In this document: one piece after another, positions 51,306 through 59,184 of the stretch | Numbering within the stretch: position 1 is the stretch's first letter | Layout: each line of letters starts with the position of its first letter | Origin: Sphingomonas sp. | GTDB lineage: Bacteria > Pseudomonadota > Alphaproteobacteria > Sphingomonadales > Sphingomonadaceae | Assembly: GCA_003248865.1 (NCBI GenBank) | Contig: QFPK01000001.1 | Coordinates: 248,001-312,000 of the forward strand | Direction: 5' to 3' | Length of the DNA: 64,000 nt | Translations under genes and position numbers: made by a program | The notes under the pieces: model-generated | The model's input: only the letters and a program-made list of their open reading frames with translations | Told to the model about the DNA's origin: nothing | Databases searched by the model: none

Positions 51306-52711
51306 CCAGGCCCAATCACAATATCGAGGAACTGCGGCGGCTGGATGTCGCCCACCATCTGCCCGCGCAATCCAGCTATCGGCTGCAGCAGGAACTGGGC
51401 GGCAGCCGAATCATCACCCGCGCCGAAGGCTCCACCATCTACGACGGAGACGGGGTGGCGATCCTCGACGGCATGGCCGGGCTCTGGTGCGTCGATATCG
51501 GCTATGGCCGCAGCGAGCTGGCCGAAGTCGCCCACCGGCAGATGCTGGAACTGCCCTATTACAACAGCTTCTTCCGCACCGCGACGGTGCCGGCCATCGA
51601 GCTTGCAACCAAGGTCGCGGGCCTCCTGGGCGGCGATCTGCAGCATGTCTTCTTCAACAGCAGCGGCTCGGAATCGAACGACACCGTATTCCGTCTGGTG
51701 CGCCGTTACTGGGATCTGAAGGGCCAGCCCGGCCGCAAGATCTTCATCAGCCGCCACAACGCCTATCATGGCTCCACCGTGGCCTCGGCCAGCCTGGGCG
51801 GCATGCAGCATATGCATGCGCAGGGCGACTTGCCGATCGCCGGAATCGAGCATGTGATGCAGCCGCATCCGTTCGTCGAAGGCTATGGAGAAGACCCGGA
51901 GGCCTTCGCCGAACGCGCCGCCAACGCCATCGAGGCGCGTATTCTGGCCGTCGGCCCCGACAAGGTCGCGGCCTTCATCGGCGAACCCGTGCAGGGCGCG
52001 GGCGGTGTGGTCATCCCGCCGCCGGGCTACTGGCCCCGCGTGGAGGCGATCTGCCGGCGCCACGGCATCCTGCTGGTGTCGGACGAGGTGATCTGCGGCT
52101 TCGGGCGGCTGGGCAGCTGGTTCGGCTTCCAGCATTTTGGAATCACGCCCGATATCGTCTCGATGGCGAAAGGGCTCTCGTCTGGGTATCTGCCGATCTC
52201 CGCCACCGGGGTCAGCCATGAGATTGTGGAGACGCTTCGCTCCAGCGATGCGGATTTCACCCATGGCTACACCTATTCCGGCCATCCGGTTGCTGCTGCG
52301 GTCGCGCTGCGCAACTTAGAGATCATGGAGCGCGAACGGCTGGTGGCGCGCGTCGCCGACGATCTGGCCCCCTATCTGGCCGACGCGCTCAGCCGTCTCG
52401 ATAATCATCCGCTCGTGGGCGAGGTCCGCTCGCTCGGACTGCTGGGCGCGGTGGAGATTGTCAGCCGCAAGGGCAGCAACCAGCGCTTCGCCGGTGGCGT
52501 GGCCGGGCCGCTGGTGCGCGATGGCTGCATCGCGCGTGGGCTGATGGTGCGCGCAATCGGCGACACCATCGTGATGTGCCCCCCCTATGTGATCACCCAT
52601 GAAGAGATCGACCGCATGGTCGGCATCATCGCCGCTGCCCTCGACGCGGCTGCCGGAACTCTCTGCCCGGCGTCCGGCATTGTGGAGGCGCTCGAATCCG
52701 GGGAGCCCTAG
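51302..52711 (+). CDS. Class III aminotransferase (putrescine/GABA:pyruvate, SpuC-like)
   Basis: 469-residue PLP enzyme. IYDGDGVAILDGMAGLWCVDIGYGRSELAEVAHRQM is typical of the SpuC/omega-transaminase group, with NSSGSESNDTVFRLVRRYW, LVSDEVICGFGRLGSWFG and the Schiff-base lysine in VSMAKGLSSGYLPI. It may transaminate GABA to succinic semialdehyde (PuuE-like role) or act directly on putrescine. Using pyruvate would produce alanine, for which ald is encoded at 39989-41119. It overlaps puuD by four bases. No succinic-semialdehyde dehydrogenase is recognised in the window; the PuuC-type enzyme could take on that role. Confidence 0.88.
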   Translation: MTRPNHNIEELRRLDVAHHLPAQSSYRLQQELGGSRIITRAEGSTIYDGDGVAILDGMAGLWCVDIGYGRSELAEVAHRQMLELPYYNSFFRTATVPAIELATKVAGLLGGDLQHVFFNSSGSESNDTVFRLVRRYWDLKGQPGRKIFISRHNAYHGSTVASASLGGMQHMHAQGDLPIAGIEHVMQPHPFVEGYGEDPEAFAERAANAIEARILAVGPDKVAAFIGEPVQGAGGVVIPPPGYWPRVEAICRRHGILLVSDEVICGFGRLGSWFGFQHFGITPDIVSMAKGLSSGYLPISATGVSHEIVETLRSSDADFTHGYTYSGHPVAAAVALRNLEIMERERLVARVADDLAPYLADALSRLDNHPLVGEVRSLGLLGAVEIVSRKGSNQRFAGGVAGPLVRDGCIARGLMVRAIGDTIVMCPPYVITHEEIDRMVGIIAAALDAAAGTLCPASGIVEALESGEP

Positions 52712-52760
52712 GTGGCCGGCCATTCCAGCCCACCTTCCCTCCGGATCAGAGAGCAATGAC

Positions 52761-54107
52761 ATGGCCAAAGACTTTTCAACATGGATCAGCCAGAACCGCA
52801 TCAGCGAAGTGGAATGCCTGGTTCCCGATGTGAACGGCGTGGTGCGCGGCAAGGTGTGGCCGGCGCAGAAGTTCATCGAATCCGAAGCAAGCGGGTCGCT
52901 GCGGCTGCCCAGCAGCGTGTTCGACGTGACGGTGACGGGCGATTATGCCGACCGCGACGATGATGCCGATGCCAGCGATCCGGACGTATCGCTGCACCCC
53001 GATCCGGATTCGCTGTGCGTCGCGCCGGGCTTCAAGACGCCGACCGCCTTTGTTCTGGCAGACGCCTATCTGAAGAGTGGCGCCCCTTACTCGATTGCGC
53101 CGCGTCATGTGCTTCGCCGCGTGCTGGGTCTGTATCAAACGATGGGCTGGCAGATTCTGGTGGCCCCGGAACTGGAGTTCTACCTCACCCAGATCAATTC
53201 GGATCCCGATCTGCCGCTGCAGTCCCCCATAGGGCGCTCCGGCCGCGCGGAAACCTCGCCCCAGCCCTATGGCCTGGAAGCGGTGACCGAGTTCGAGGAC
53301 ATCATCGAAGACATCTATGAACATGCAGAAACCGCATCGCTGCATGTGGACACGATGATCCATGAATCCGGCACCGCCCAGCTGGAGATCAACTTCAACC
53401 ACGGCGATCCCATCCAGCTGTGCGATCAGGTCACCGTGTTCAAGCGCATCGTCCGCCAGGTGGCGCTGAAGCATGGCGTCTATGCCACCTTCATGGCGAA
53501 GCCCATGGAAACGCAGCCGGGCAGCGCCATGCACCTGCACATCTCGGCCGAAGAGCGCTCGACCGGCCGCAACCTGTTCGGCACCGCCGACAATGGGCTC
53601 AGCGAAGAATTCCGCCACTTCATCGGCGGGCTGCAGCGCTATCTGCCCGAAGCGGTGCCGCTGCTGGCGCCCAATGTGAACTCCTTCCGCCGCATGCGGC
53701 CCAGCCACTCCGCCCCGATCAACCTGCAATGGGGCTATGACAACCGCTCCTGCGGGCTCCGTGTGCCAATCGCAGACCCCGCCAACACCCGCATCGAAGT
53801 CCGCCTTCCAGGCGCAGATGCCAACCCTTATCTGGCTGTCGCCGGCTCGCTCGTCTGCGGCTATCTGGGCATCCGGGACAAGCTCACCCCGCTGCCCATG
53901 GTGGAGGGCAACGCCTATCGCCACGCCCGCACTCTTCCCAAGAATCTTGCTGAAGGGCTGGACCGGCTGCGTGCCTGCGCACCGGTGATCGAACTGCTGG
54001 GTGTCGATTTCGTGAACGCCTTCTCCCGCGTGAAAGAGGCGGAACTGGCGGCGTTCGAAGGCGTGATCAGCTCCTGGGAACGGGATCATCTGCTGCTGAA
54101 GGTCTGA
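52761..54107 (+). CDS. Glutamine-synthetase-family ligase, PuuA-like, copy 2
   Basis: 448 residues. NRISEVECLVPDVNGVVRGKVWPAQKF is the PuuA-type start. APELEFYLTQ, ESGTAQLEINFNHGDPI, ATFMAKPMETQPGSAMHLHIS and APNVNSFRRMRPSHSAPINLQWGYDNRSCGLRVP continue the fold. It is distinctly diverged from copy 1 at 46283-47674, with an extra insertion after the metal glutamate (SDPDLPLQSPIGRSGRAETSPQPYGLE), so it may accept another amine such as spermidine or a longer diamine (inference). It follows the aminotransferase gene by 49 bases. Confidence 0.85.
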   Translation: MAKDFSTWISQNRISEVECLVPDVNGVVRGKVWPAQKFIESEASGSLRLPSSVFDVTVTGDYADRDDDADASDPDVSLHPDPDSLCVAPGFKTPTAFVLADAYLKSGAPYSIAPRHVLRRVLGLYQTMGWQILVAPELEFYLTQINSDPDLPLQSPIGRSGRAETSPQPYGLEAVTEFEDIIEDIYEHAETASLHVDTMIHESGTAQLEINFNHGDPIQLCDQVTVFKRIVRQVALKHGVYATFMAKPMETQPGSAMHLHISAEERSTGRNLFGTADNGLSEEFRHFIGGLQRYLPEAVPLLAPNVNSFRRMRPSHSAPINLQWGYDNRSCGLRVPIADPANTRIEVRLPGADANPYLAVAGSLVCGYLGIRDKLTPLPMVEGNAYRHARTLPKNLAEGLDRLRACAPVIELLGVDFVNAFSRVKEAELAAFEGVISSWERDHLLLKV

Positions 54108-54192
54108 GCGCCCGCAGGCGCCCGTATCCGGCTCTTGCACCACCGCCCGCTTCTCGTGCACGGCAGCGCCACAGCACAGGAAAGGCACCGCC

Positions 54193-54546
54193 ATGAGCAT
54201 CACCCGCATCGATCCCAACGCCCGCATGAGCGAGGCGGTCATCCATGGCGACACCATCTATCTCGCAGGCCAGATCGGCGCCCCCGGGGAAGATGTCACC
54301 GCCCAGACCAAAGCCGTCCTGGCGGAGATCGACGACCTGCTCGCCCGCACCGGCAGCGACAAGCATCACATCCTGATGGCCACCATCTGGCTGGCCGACA
54401 TCGCGGACTTCGCCGCCATGAACGCCGTGTGGGACAGCTGGGTTTCCCCCACCGCGCCCCCGGCCCGCGCCACCAGCGAAGGCAAGCTCGCCACGCCGGA
54501 CTACAAGGTGGAAATCATCGTCGTGGCCGCCCGCAAGCAGGCCTGA
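54193..54546 (+). CDS. RidA-family enamine/imine deaminase
   Basis: 117 residues of the YjgF/YER057c/RidA fold, with VIHGDTIYLAGQIGAPGEDVTAQTKAVLAEIDDLLA and a late APPARATSEGKLATPDYKVEI; the usual Arg near ARAT is present. RidA proteins remove reactive imines made by PLP enzymes and amine oxidases, fitting this oxidase- and transaminase-rich cluster. It appears to be the last gene of the polyamine run. Confidence 0.88.
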   Translation: MSITRIDPNARMSEAVIHGDTIYLAGQIGAPGEDVTAQTKAVLAEIDDLLARTGSDKHHILMATIWLADIADFAAMNAVWDSWVSPTAPPARATSEGKLATPDYKVEIIVVAARKQA

Positions 54547-54637
54547 GCCTGGACTCCAAAGCCTGTTGAATTGAGCGATGGGCAGGCGGTTCCGCCCGCT
54601 CTAACGTCGCCCGATTGCCAAGCGAGGGACTGACAAG

Positions 54638-55435
54638 ATGACGGAACGCATCCGGGTCGAGATTCGGAACGGGGTCGCCGATGTGCGGATGATCCGCGCA
54701 GACAAGATGAACGCGCTGGACGACGCCATGTTCAGCGCCCTCATCGAAACCGGCGAGCAGCTGAAACGCGAATCCGGCGTGCGGGCCGTGGTGCTCTCCG
54801 GCGAAGGCCGCGCCTTCTGCGCCGGGCTCGACACCTCCAACTTCGCCGGCATGGCCGGCGGCAACCGCACCGAAGCCCTCGTGGGCACCCCGCGCACACC
54901 GGGCGGCGCCAACCGGGCCCAACAGGCCGTCATGGTGTGGCACGAAGTACCCGTGCCGGTCATCGCAGCCGTGCACGGCGTCGCCTTCGGCGGCGGCTTC
55001 CAGCTCGCGCTCGGCGCAGACCTGCGCTTCGTCACGCCGGACGCCAAACTGGCGGTGATGGAAATCAAATGGGGCCTCGTGCCCGACATGGCCGGCATCG
55101 TGCTGCTGCGCCCGCTGGTCCGCGACGACGTGTTCCGCGATCTCACCTACTCAGGCCGCATCTTTGACGGCACGGAAGCCCTCTCGCTGGGCATTGCTAC
55201 CCGCGTCAGCGCCGACCCCCACGCCGAAGCACTCGCCTATGCCACCGACATCGCCGCCAAAAACCCGGACGCCATCCGGGGCGCCAAACGGCTCCTGAAT
55301 CTCCCGCCCACCGCAACGGTCGCCGAGGTGCTGCTGGCGGAATCGGTCGAGCAGACCGCGCTCATCGGTTCCCCCAACCAGATCGAGGCGGTGATGGCGA
55401 ACCTCCAGAAACGGGCGCCCGTATTCAAGGACTGA
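54638..55435 (+). CDS. Enoyl-CoA hydratase/isomerase (crotonase family)
   Basis: 265 residues. The crotonase oxyanion-hole segments are VVLSGEGRAFCAGLDTSNFAG and AVHGVAFGGGFQLALGADLRFVTPDAKLAVMEIKWGLVPDMAG. The catalytic acidic residue in the second segment (MEIKWGLVPD) is present. The substrate is an acyl-CoA but cannot be specified. A 91-base gap from the RidA gene and the adjacent repeat suggest a separate backbone gene. Confidence 0.9.
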   Translation: MTERIRVEIRNGVADVRMIRADKMNALDDAMFSALIETGEQLKRESGVRAVVLSGEGRAFCAGLDTSNFAGMAGGNRTEALVGTPRTPGGANRAQQAVMVWHEVPVPVIAAVHGVAFGGGFQLALGADLRFVTPDAKLAVMEIKWGLVPDMAGIVLLRPLVRDDVFRDLTYSGRIFDGTEALSLGIATRVSADPHAEALAYATDIAAKNPDAIRGAKRLLNLPPTATVAEVLLAESVEQTALIGSPNQIEAVMANLQKRAPVFKD

Positions 55436-55440
55436 GGGGC

Positions 55441-55672
55441 GGGTTTTTTTGCCTCCGGCGGGCAGGGAAATGATTTCCCTGCACCCTCAACATTGGCGTT
55501 GCGCACTTCTCATAAGCCGCGCGTCTGACATGGTTTGATTGCCTGCGGCGCTGGAACGCGCCGGCGCCGCAGGCAGCAAGCCCAAGCGTCAGCACAGCCT
55601 AAACGATCACCCTACTAATGTGGGTGCAGGGAGCACGGCTCCCTGCCGGGTTCCAAGGGCAGAGCCCTTGGT
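55441..55672. repeat. Structured intergenic repeat, copy 1
   Basis: A ~232-bp element also found at 56867-57097. Hairpins in order: GCAGGGAAA/TTTCCCTGC (9-bp stem, 55462-55482), GCCTGCGGCGC/GCGCCGCAGGC (11-bp stem, 55541-55574), GCAGGGAGC/GCTCCCTGC (9-bp stem, 55626-55646) and CCAAGGGC/GCCCTTGG (8-bp stem, 55653-55671). No open reading frame of interest. It starts just after the crotonase stop and may serve as a terminator at its left end (T-run at 55444-55450). Confidence 0.8.
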
Positions 55673-55742
55673 GTCCTTGGGCAAGCAGGCCCTCGGCACC
55701 CCGCCCCTTGCGCCCGCGAACAGCCTTTGCTGTAGGCATCTC

Positions 55743-56450
55743 ATGCCACAGCCTCCCCGCCCTCGGCCGCCCGCGCGGCGCAAGCTTCCGAAGGCCGATG
55801 TAGAGGCGATCTTCGACGCGCTGGGCGCGGCCAACCCGTCGCCGAAGACCGAGTTGAACTATGGCAACCCGTATCAGCTGTTGGTTGCGGTCGTGCTGTC
55901 GGCGCAGGCGACGGACGCCGGCGTGAACAAGGCCACGCGCCGGCTGTTCGAGGAGGTGGAGACCCCGCAGCAGATGCTGGAGCTGGGGCTGGACGGTCTG
56001 AAATCCCACATCCGCACCATCGGCCTGTTCAACAGCAAGGCCGCCAACGTCATCCGCCTGTCGGAGCAACTGATCGGCCTGCACGACGGCAAGGTGCCCG
56101 GCACGGAGAAGGAGCTGGTCGCGCTGGCGGGCGTCGGGCGCAAGACAGCGAATGTGGTGCTGAACGAGATATTCGGCGAGGCGACGCTCGCGGTCGACAC
56201 CCATGTCTTCCGCGTCGCCCATCGCATCGGGCTGTCCGCCGGCAAGACGCCGGATGCCGTCGAGCGCGACCTGCTGGCGCAGGTGCCGCGCCGCTGGGCG
56301 AAGGATGCTCATCATCTGCTGATCCTGCACGGCCGCTATCTCTGCAAGGCGCGTACGCCGGACTGCTGGAGATGCCCGATTGCAAGCTGGTGCCGCTTCA
56401 GGGACAAGACGCAACAGCCGCAACAAAAGGCCTTAAGGTCGGCGGCCTGA
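55743..56450 (+). CDS. nth: Endonuclease III (DNA glycosylase/AP lyase)
   Basis: 235-residue base-excision-repair enzyme for oxidised pyrimidines. The helix-hairpin-helix LVALAGVGRKTANVVLNEIFG holds the catalytic Lys134, VDTHVFRVAHRIGL the catalytic Asp152, and the [4Fe-4S] cluster is C201-x6-C208-x2-C211-x5-C217. The ATG at 55743 fits; upstream in-frame codons lie inside the repeat. It is flanked by the two structured repeats together with the lipoprotein gene downstream. Confidence 0.96.
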   Translation: MPQPPRPRPPARRKLPKADVEAIFDALGAANPSPKTELNYGNPYQLLVAVVLSAQATDAGVNKATRRLFEEVETPQQMLELGLDGLKSHIRTIGLFNSKAANVIRLSEQLIGLHDGKVPGTEKELVALAGVGRKTANVVLNEIFGEATLAVDTHVFRVAHRIGLSAGKTPDAVERDLLAQVPRRWAKDAHHLLILHGRYLCKARTPDCWRCPIASWCRFRDKTQQPQQKALRSAA

Positions 56451-56469
56451 TCCGAAGGGAGAGATCATC

Positions 56470-56865
56470 ATGCGTGTCGCAATTCCAGCTTCATTGGCCC
56501 CCATCTCATTGGCTCTCGCGCTCGCCGCCTGCAGCAGCAACCAGGCACCCCGCACCCCGCCCGCCATGGTCCCCACCGGCGATCCGGTGAGCTGCGTGCA
56601 GACCAGCCAGATCCGCTCCACCCAGGTGCAGGACGACCAGACCATCGACTTCACGATGCGCAACGGCCAGATCTTCCGGAACACCCTGCCCAACCGCTGC
56701 CCCGGCCTCGGCTTCAGCCGCACCTTCAGCTACAGCCCCACCGCCTCGCAACTGTGCAGCGTGGATATCATCACCGTGATCGAAACCGGCGCAGGCCCCC
56801 GGCGCGGCGCGTCCTGCGGACTGGGCCAGTTCGTGCCGGTGAAGCGGGCTGACGAGGCGAAATAG
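56470..56865 (+). CDS. Small lipoprotein of the DUF6491 type
   Basis: 131 residues. The signal sequence ends in a lipobox (ALAACSSN). The mature part has an even spread of cysteines (SCVQT, NRCPG, LCSVD, SCGLG), and QVQDDQTIDFTMRNGQIFRNTLPNRCPGLGFSRTFSY resembles the DUF6491 group in sphingomonads and relatives. No function is known. It starts 19 bases after nth and ends one base before the second repeat copy. Confidence 0.72.
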   Translation: MRVAIPASLAPISLALALAACSSNQAPRTPPAMVPTGDPVSCVQTSQIRSTQVQDDQTIDFTMRNGQIFRNTLPNRCPGLGFSRTFSYSPTASQLCSVDIITVIETGAGPRRGASCGLGQFVPVKRADEAK

Positions 56866-56866
56866 G

Positions 56867-57097
56867 GGGTTTTTGCCTCCGGCGGGCAGGGAAATGATTT
56901 CCCTGCACCCTCTACATTGGCGTTGCGTCCCCACTCCGAAGTCGCGTGTGTGACGATGTTTGATTGCCTGCGGCGCTGGAACGCGCTGGCGCCGCAGGCA
57001 GTAAGCCCAACCGTCAGCGCAACCTGAACGATCACCCTGCTAATGTGGGTGCAGGGAGCACGGCTTCCTGCCGGGTTCCAAGGGCAGAGCCCTTGGT
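56867..57097. repeat. Structured intergenic repeat, copy 2
   Basis: Second copy in the same orientation as 55441-55672, about 90% identical by eye. All four hairpins are kept; the third stem has G-T wobble (GCAGGGAGC/GCTTCCTGC), which preserves pairing. It begins at the stop of the lipoprotein gene. Confidence 0.8.
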
Positions 57098-57195
57098 CTC
57101 CTGCACAGCCATAACCTCACAGCGATGGGCGGCAGATCGCGCCGCCACACGTCCCGCCCATTGGCCTTTCCCCCCGAACCCCCTATCTCCGCCTT

Positions 57196-58605
57196 ATGGA
57201 CAATCTTCTCTACACCGAGCTCGATCCGCACGAGGCCGAGCGCCTGACGAAGCAGGCGCTGGATGGATTGGAGGATGGCGAGCTGTATCTGCAGGTCGCC
57301 TCGTCGGAGAGTTTCGCGTTTGACGACGGGCGGCTGAAGTCGGCGAGTTTCGACCAGAGCCGGGGGTTCGGCCTGCGCGGTGTGGTGGGCGAGGTGAGCG
57401 CCTATGCCCATGCCAATGAGATTTCGGCCGCCTCGATCCGGCGTGCGGCGGAGACGATTGCGGTTGTGAAGGCCGGGCATGGCGGCGTCGCGGCGGCGGA
57501 TGCGCCGCGCGGCACCAACCGGCGGCTGTATACCGATGCCGATCCGCTTTCGGCGGTTCCCTTTGCCGAGAAGGTGAAGCTGCTGGAGCGCATCGATGCC
57601 GTGGCGCGAGCGAAGGACCCGCGCGTGGCACAGGTGACGGCGAGCCTGGCCGCGAGCTGGAGCCATGTGGAAATCATCCGCGCCGACGGAGTGCGGGTGA
57701 AGGATGTGCGGCCGCTGGTTCGGCTGAATGTGGGCATCGTGGCCGAGAAGGACGGCCGCCGGGAATCCGGCAGCTGGGGCTTCGGCGGGCGTCAGCTCTA
57801 TGACCGGCTGTTCGAAGAGGGCGAGTGGGAGCGCGCCATCGATCTGGCGCTGGCGCAGGCCCTGACCAATCTGGAGAGCGTGCCGGCGCCTGCCGGGGTG
57901 ATGCCGGTGGTGCTGGGGCCGGGCTGGCCGGGCATCCTGCTCCACGAGGCAGTGGGCCATGGGCTGGAAGGCGACTTCAACCGCAAGGGCAGCTCGGCCT
58001 TTTCCGGCCGTGTGGGCGAGCGGGTGGCCTCTCCGGGCGTGACCGTGATTGATGACGGCACGCTGGTGGACCGGCGTGGTTCGCTGAGCGTCGATGACGA
58101 GGGCACGCCGACGGAACGCACGGTGCTGATTGAGGACGGCTATCTGCGCGGCTATATGCAGGATCGCATGAATGCGCGGCTGATGGGCGTGTCCGCCACG
58201 GGCAACGGCCGGCGGGAGAGTTTCCGCCATCCGCCGATGCCGCGGATGACGAATACCTTCATGGCGGGCGGCTCCGAAGACCCGGGCGAAATCCTGCGCA
58301 GCGTGAAAAAAGGCTTGTATGCCAAGAGCTTCGGCGGCGGGCAGGTCGATATCGTTTCGGGCAAGTTCGTGTTCAGCTGCACCGAGGCCTATCTGGTGGA
58401 GGACGGCAAGATCGGCGCGCCGGTGAAGGGCGCGACGCTGATCGGCAACGGGCCTGAGGTGATGCAGAAGATCGCCGCGATCGGTAACGACATGGCGCTG
58501 GACGAGGGCATCGGCACCTGCGGGAAGGGCGGGCAATCGGTTCCTGCGGGGGTGGGCCAACCCACCCTGCTGGTGGAGGGGCTGACGGTCGGCGGCACCG
58601 GTTGA
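57196..58605 (+). CDS. tldD: Metalloprotease TldD
   Basis: 469-residue subunit of the TldD/TldE (PmbA) zinc protease that trims peptides and degrades unneeded polypeptides. The metal motif HEAVGHGLEGD (His250-Glu251 ... His255) is intact; NGRRESFRHPPMPRMTNTFMAGG and a C-terminal GPEVMQKIAAIGNDMALDEGIGTCGKGGQSVPAGVGQPTLLVEGLTVGGT are family hallmarks. Partner tldE is not in the window. Confidence 0.96.
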   Translation: MDNLLYTELDPHEAERLTKQALDGLEDGELYLQVASSESFAFDDGRLKSASFDQSRGFGLRGVVGEVSAYAHANEISAASIRRAAETIAVVKAGHGGVAAADAPRGTNRRLYTDADPLSAVPFAEKVKLLERIDAVARAKDPRVAQVTASLAASWSHVEIIRADGVRVKDVRPLVRLNVGIVAEKDGRRESGSWGFGGRQLYDRLFEEGEWERAIDLALAQALTNLESVPAPAGVMPVVLGPGWPGILLHEAVGHGLEGDFNRKGSSAFSGRVGERVASPGVTVIDDGTLVDRRGSLSVDDEGTPTERTVLIEDGYLRGYMQDRMNARLMGVSATGNGRRESFRHPPMPRMTNTFMAGGSEDPGEILRSVKKGLYAKSFGGGQVDIVSGKFVFSCTEAYLVEDGKIGAPVKGATLIGNGPEVMQKIAAIGNDMALDEGIGTCGKGGQSVPAGVGQPTLLVEGLTVGGTG

Positions 58606-58706
58606 ACTGCCCGAAAATCAGGCAAGCTTGTAATCAAGTGTGACTGCATGCCGCGAAAATGGGCAGGCCGTGTGCCTTGTTCATGGTGTCGCAATGTAAC
58701 ATTTAC

Positions 58707-58723
58707 TTGGCATGCTTCGTGCA
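58707..58723 (+). promoter_or_regulatory. Candidate sigma-54 promoter of glnK-amtB
   Basis: TTGGCATG-CTTC-GTGCAT has the invariant GG (58709-58710) and GC (58721-58722) with exactly 10 bases between, the -24/-12 spacing of sigma-54 promoters. It lies ~60 bases before the glnK GTG. NtrC-activated glnK-amtB expression under nitrogen limitation is well known; no clear NtrC site was found upstream. Confidence 0.5.
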
Positions 58724-58783
58724 TGGCCCCTCAACTGCGAGCGTATCGGCGTTCGCCAGTCAGTAAGAGGGGGTTCGGCAGCT

Positions 58784-59122
58784 GTGAAATTCATCGTGGC
58801 CGTGATCAAGCCGTTCAAACTCGACGACGTCAGGGAGGCGCTGACGGCGCTGGGCGTTTCGGGAATGACGGTGACTGAAGTGAAGGGTTTCGGGCGCCAG
58901 AAAGGCCAGACCGAAATCTATCGGGGAGCGGAATACACAACGAATCTTGTGCCCAAGGTGAAGATCGAGGCGGCGGTGCCCACGGAACTGGCGCCACGCG
59001 CTGTCGAGGCCATCCAGCAGGCGGCCCACACCGGCGCCATCGGTGACGGCAAGATTTTCATCTTCGATGTGGCGGGAACCGTTCGGATCCGCACCGGCGA
59101 AACCAACGAGTCGGCGCTCTGA
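58784..59122 (+). CDS. glnK: PII nitrogen-regulatory protein (GlnK/GlnB)
   Basis: 112 residues from a GTG start at 58784 (KFIVAVIKPFKLDDVREAL), the exact PII length. The T-loop contains the uridylylated Tyr51 (YRGAEYTTNLVPKVKIE), and the C-terminal GDGKIFIFDVAGTVRIRTGE is a PII signature. It senses ATP/ADP, 2-oxoglutarate and nitrogen status and blocks AmtB when nitrogen is ample. Gene order glnK-amtB is the conserved arrangement, supporting the GlnK name. Confidence 0.95.
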   Translation: MKFIVAVIKPFKLDDVREALTALGVSGMTVTEVKGFGRQKGQTEIYRGAEYTTNLVPKVKIEAAVPTELAPRAVEAIQQAAHTGAIGDGKIFIFDVAGTVRIRTGETNESAL

Positions 59123-59184
59123 TGCGATCGGACTCGATAATCGAGGCGGGCGCAAAGCCCGGCCTGTTCAAGGAGGGGTCTCAT

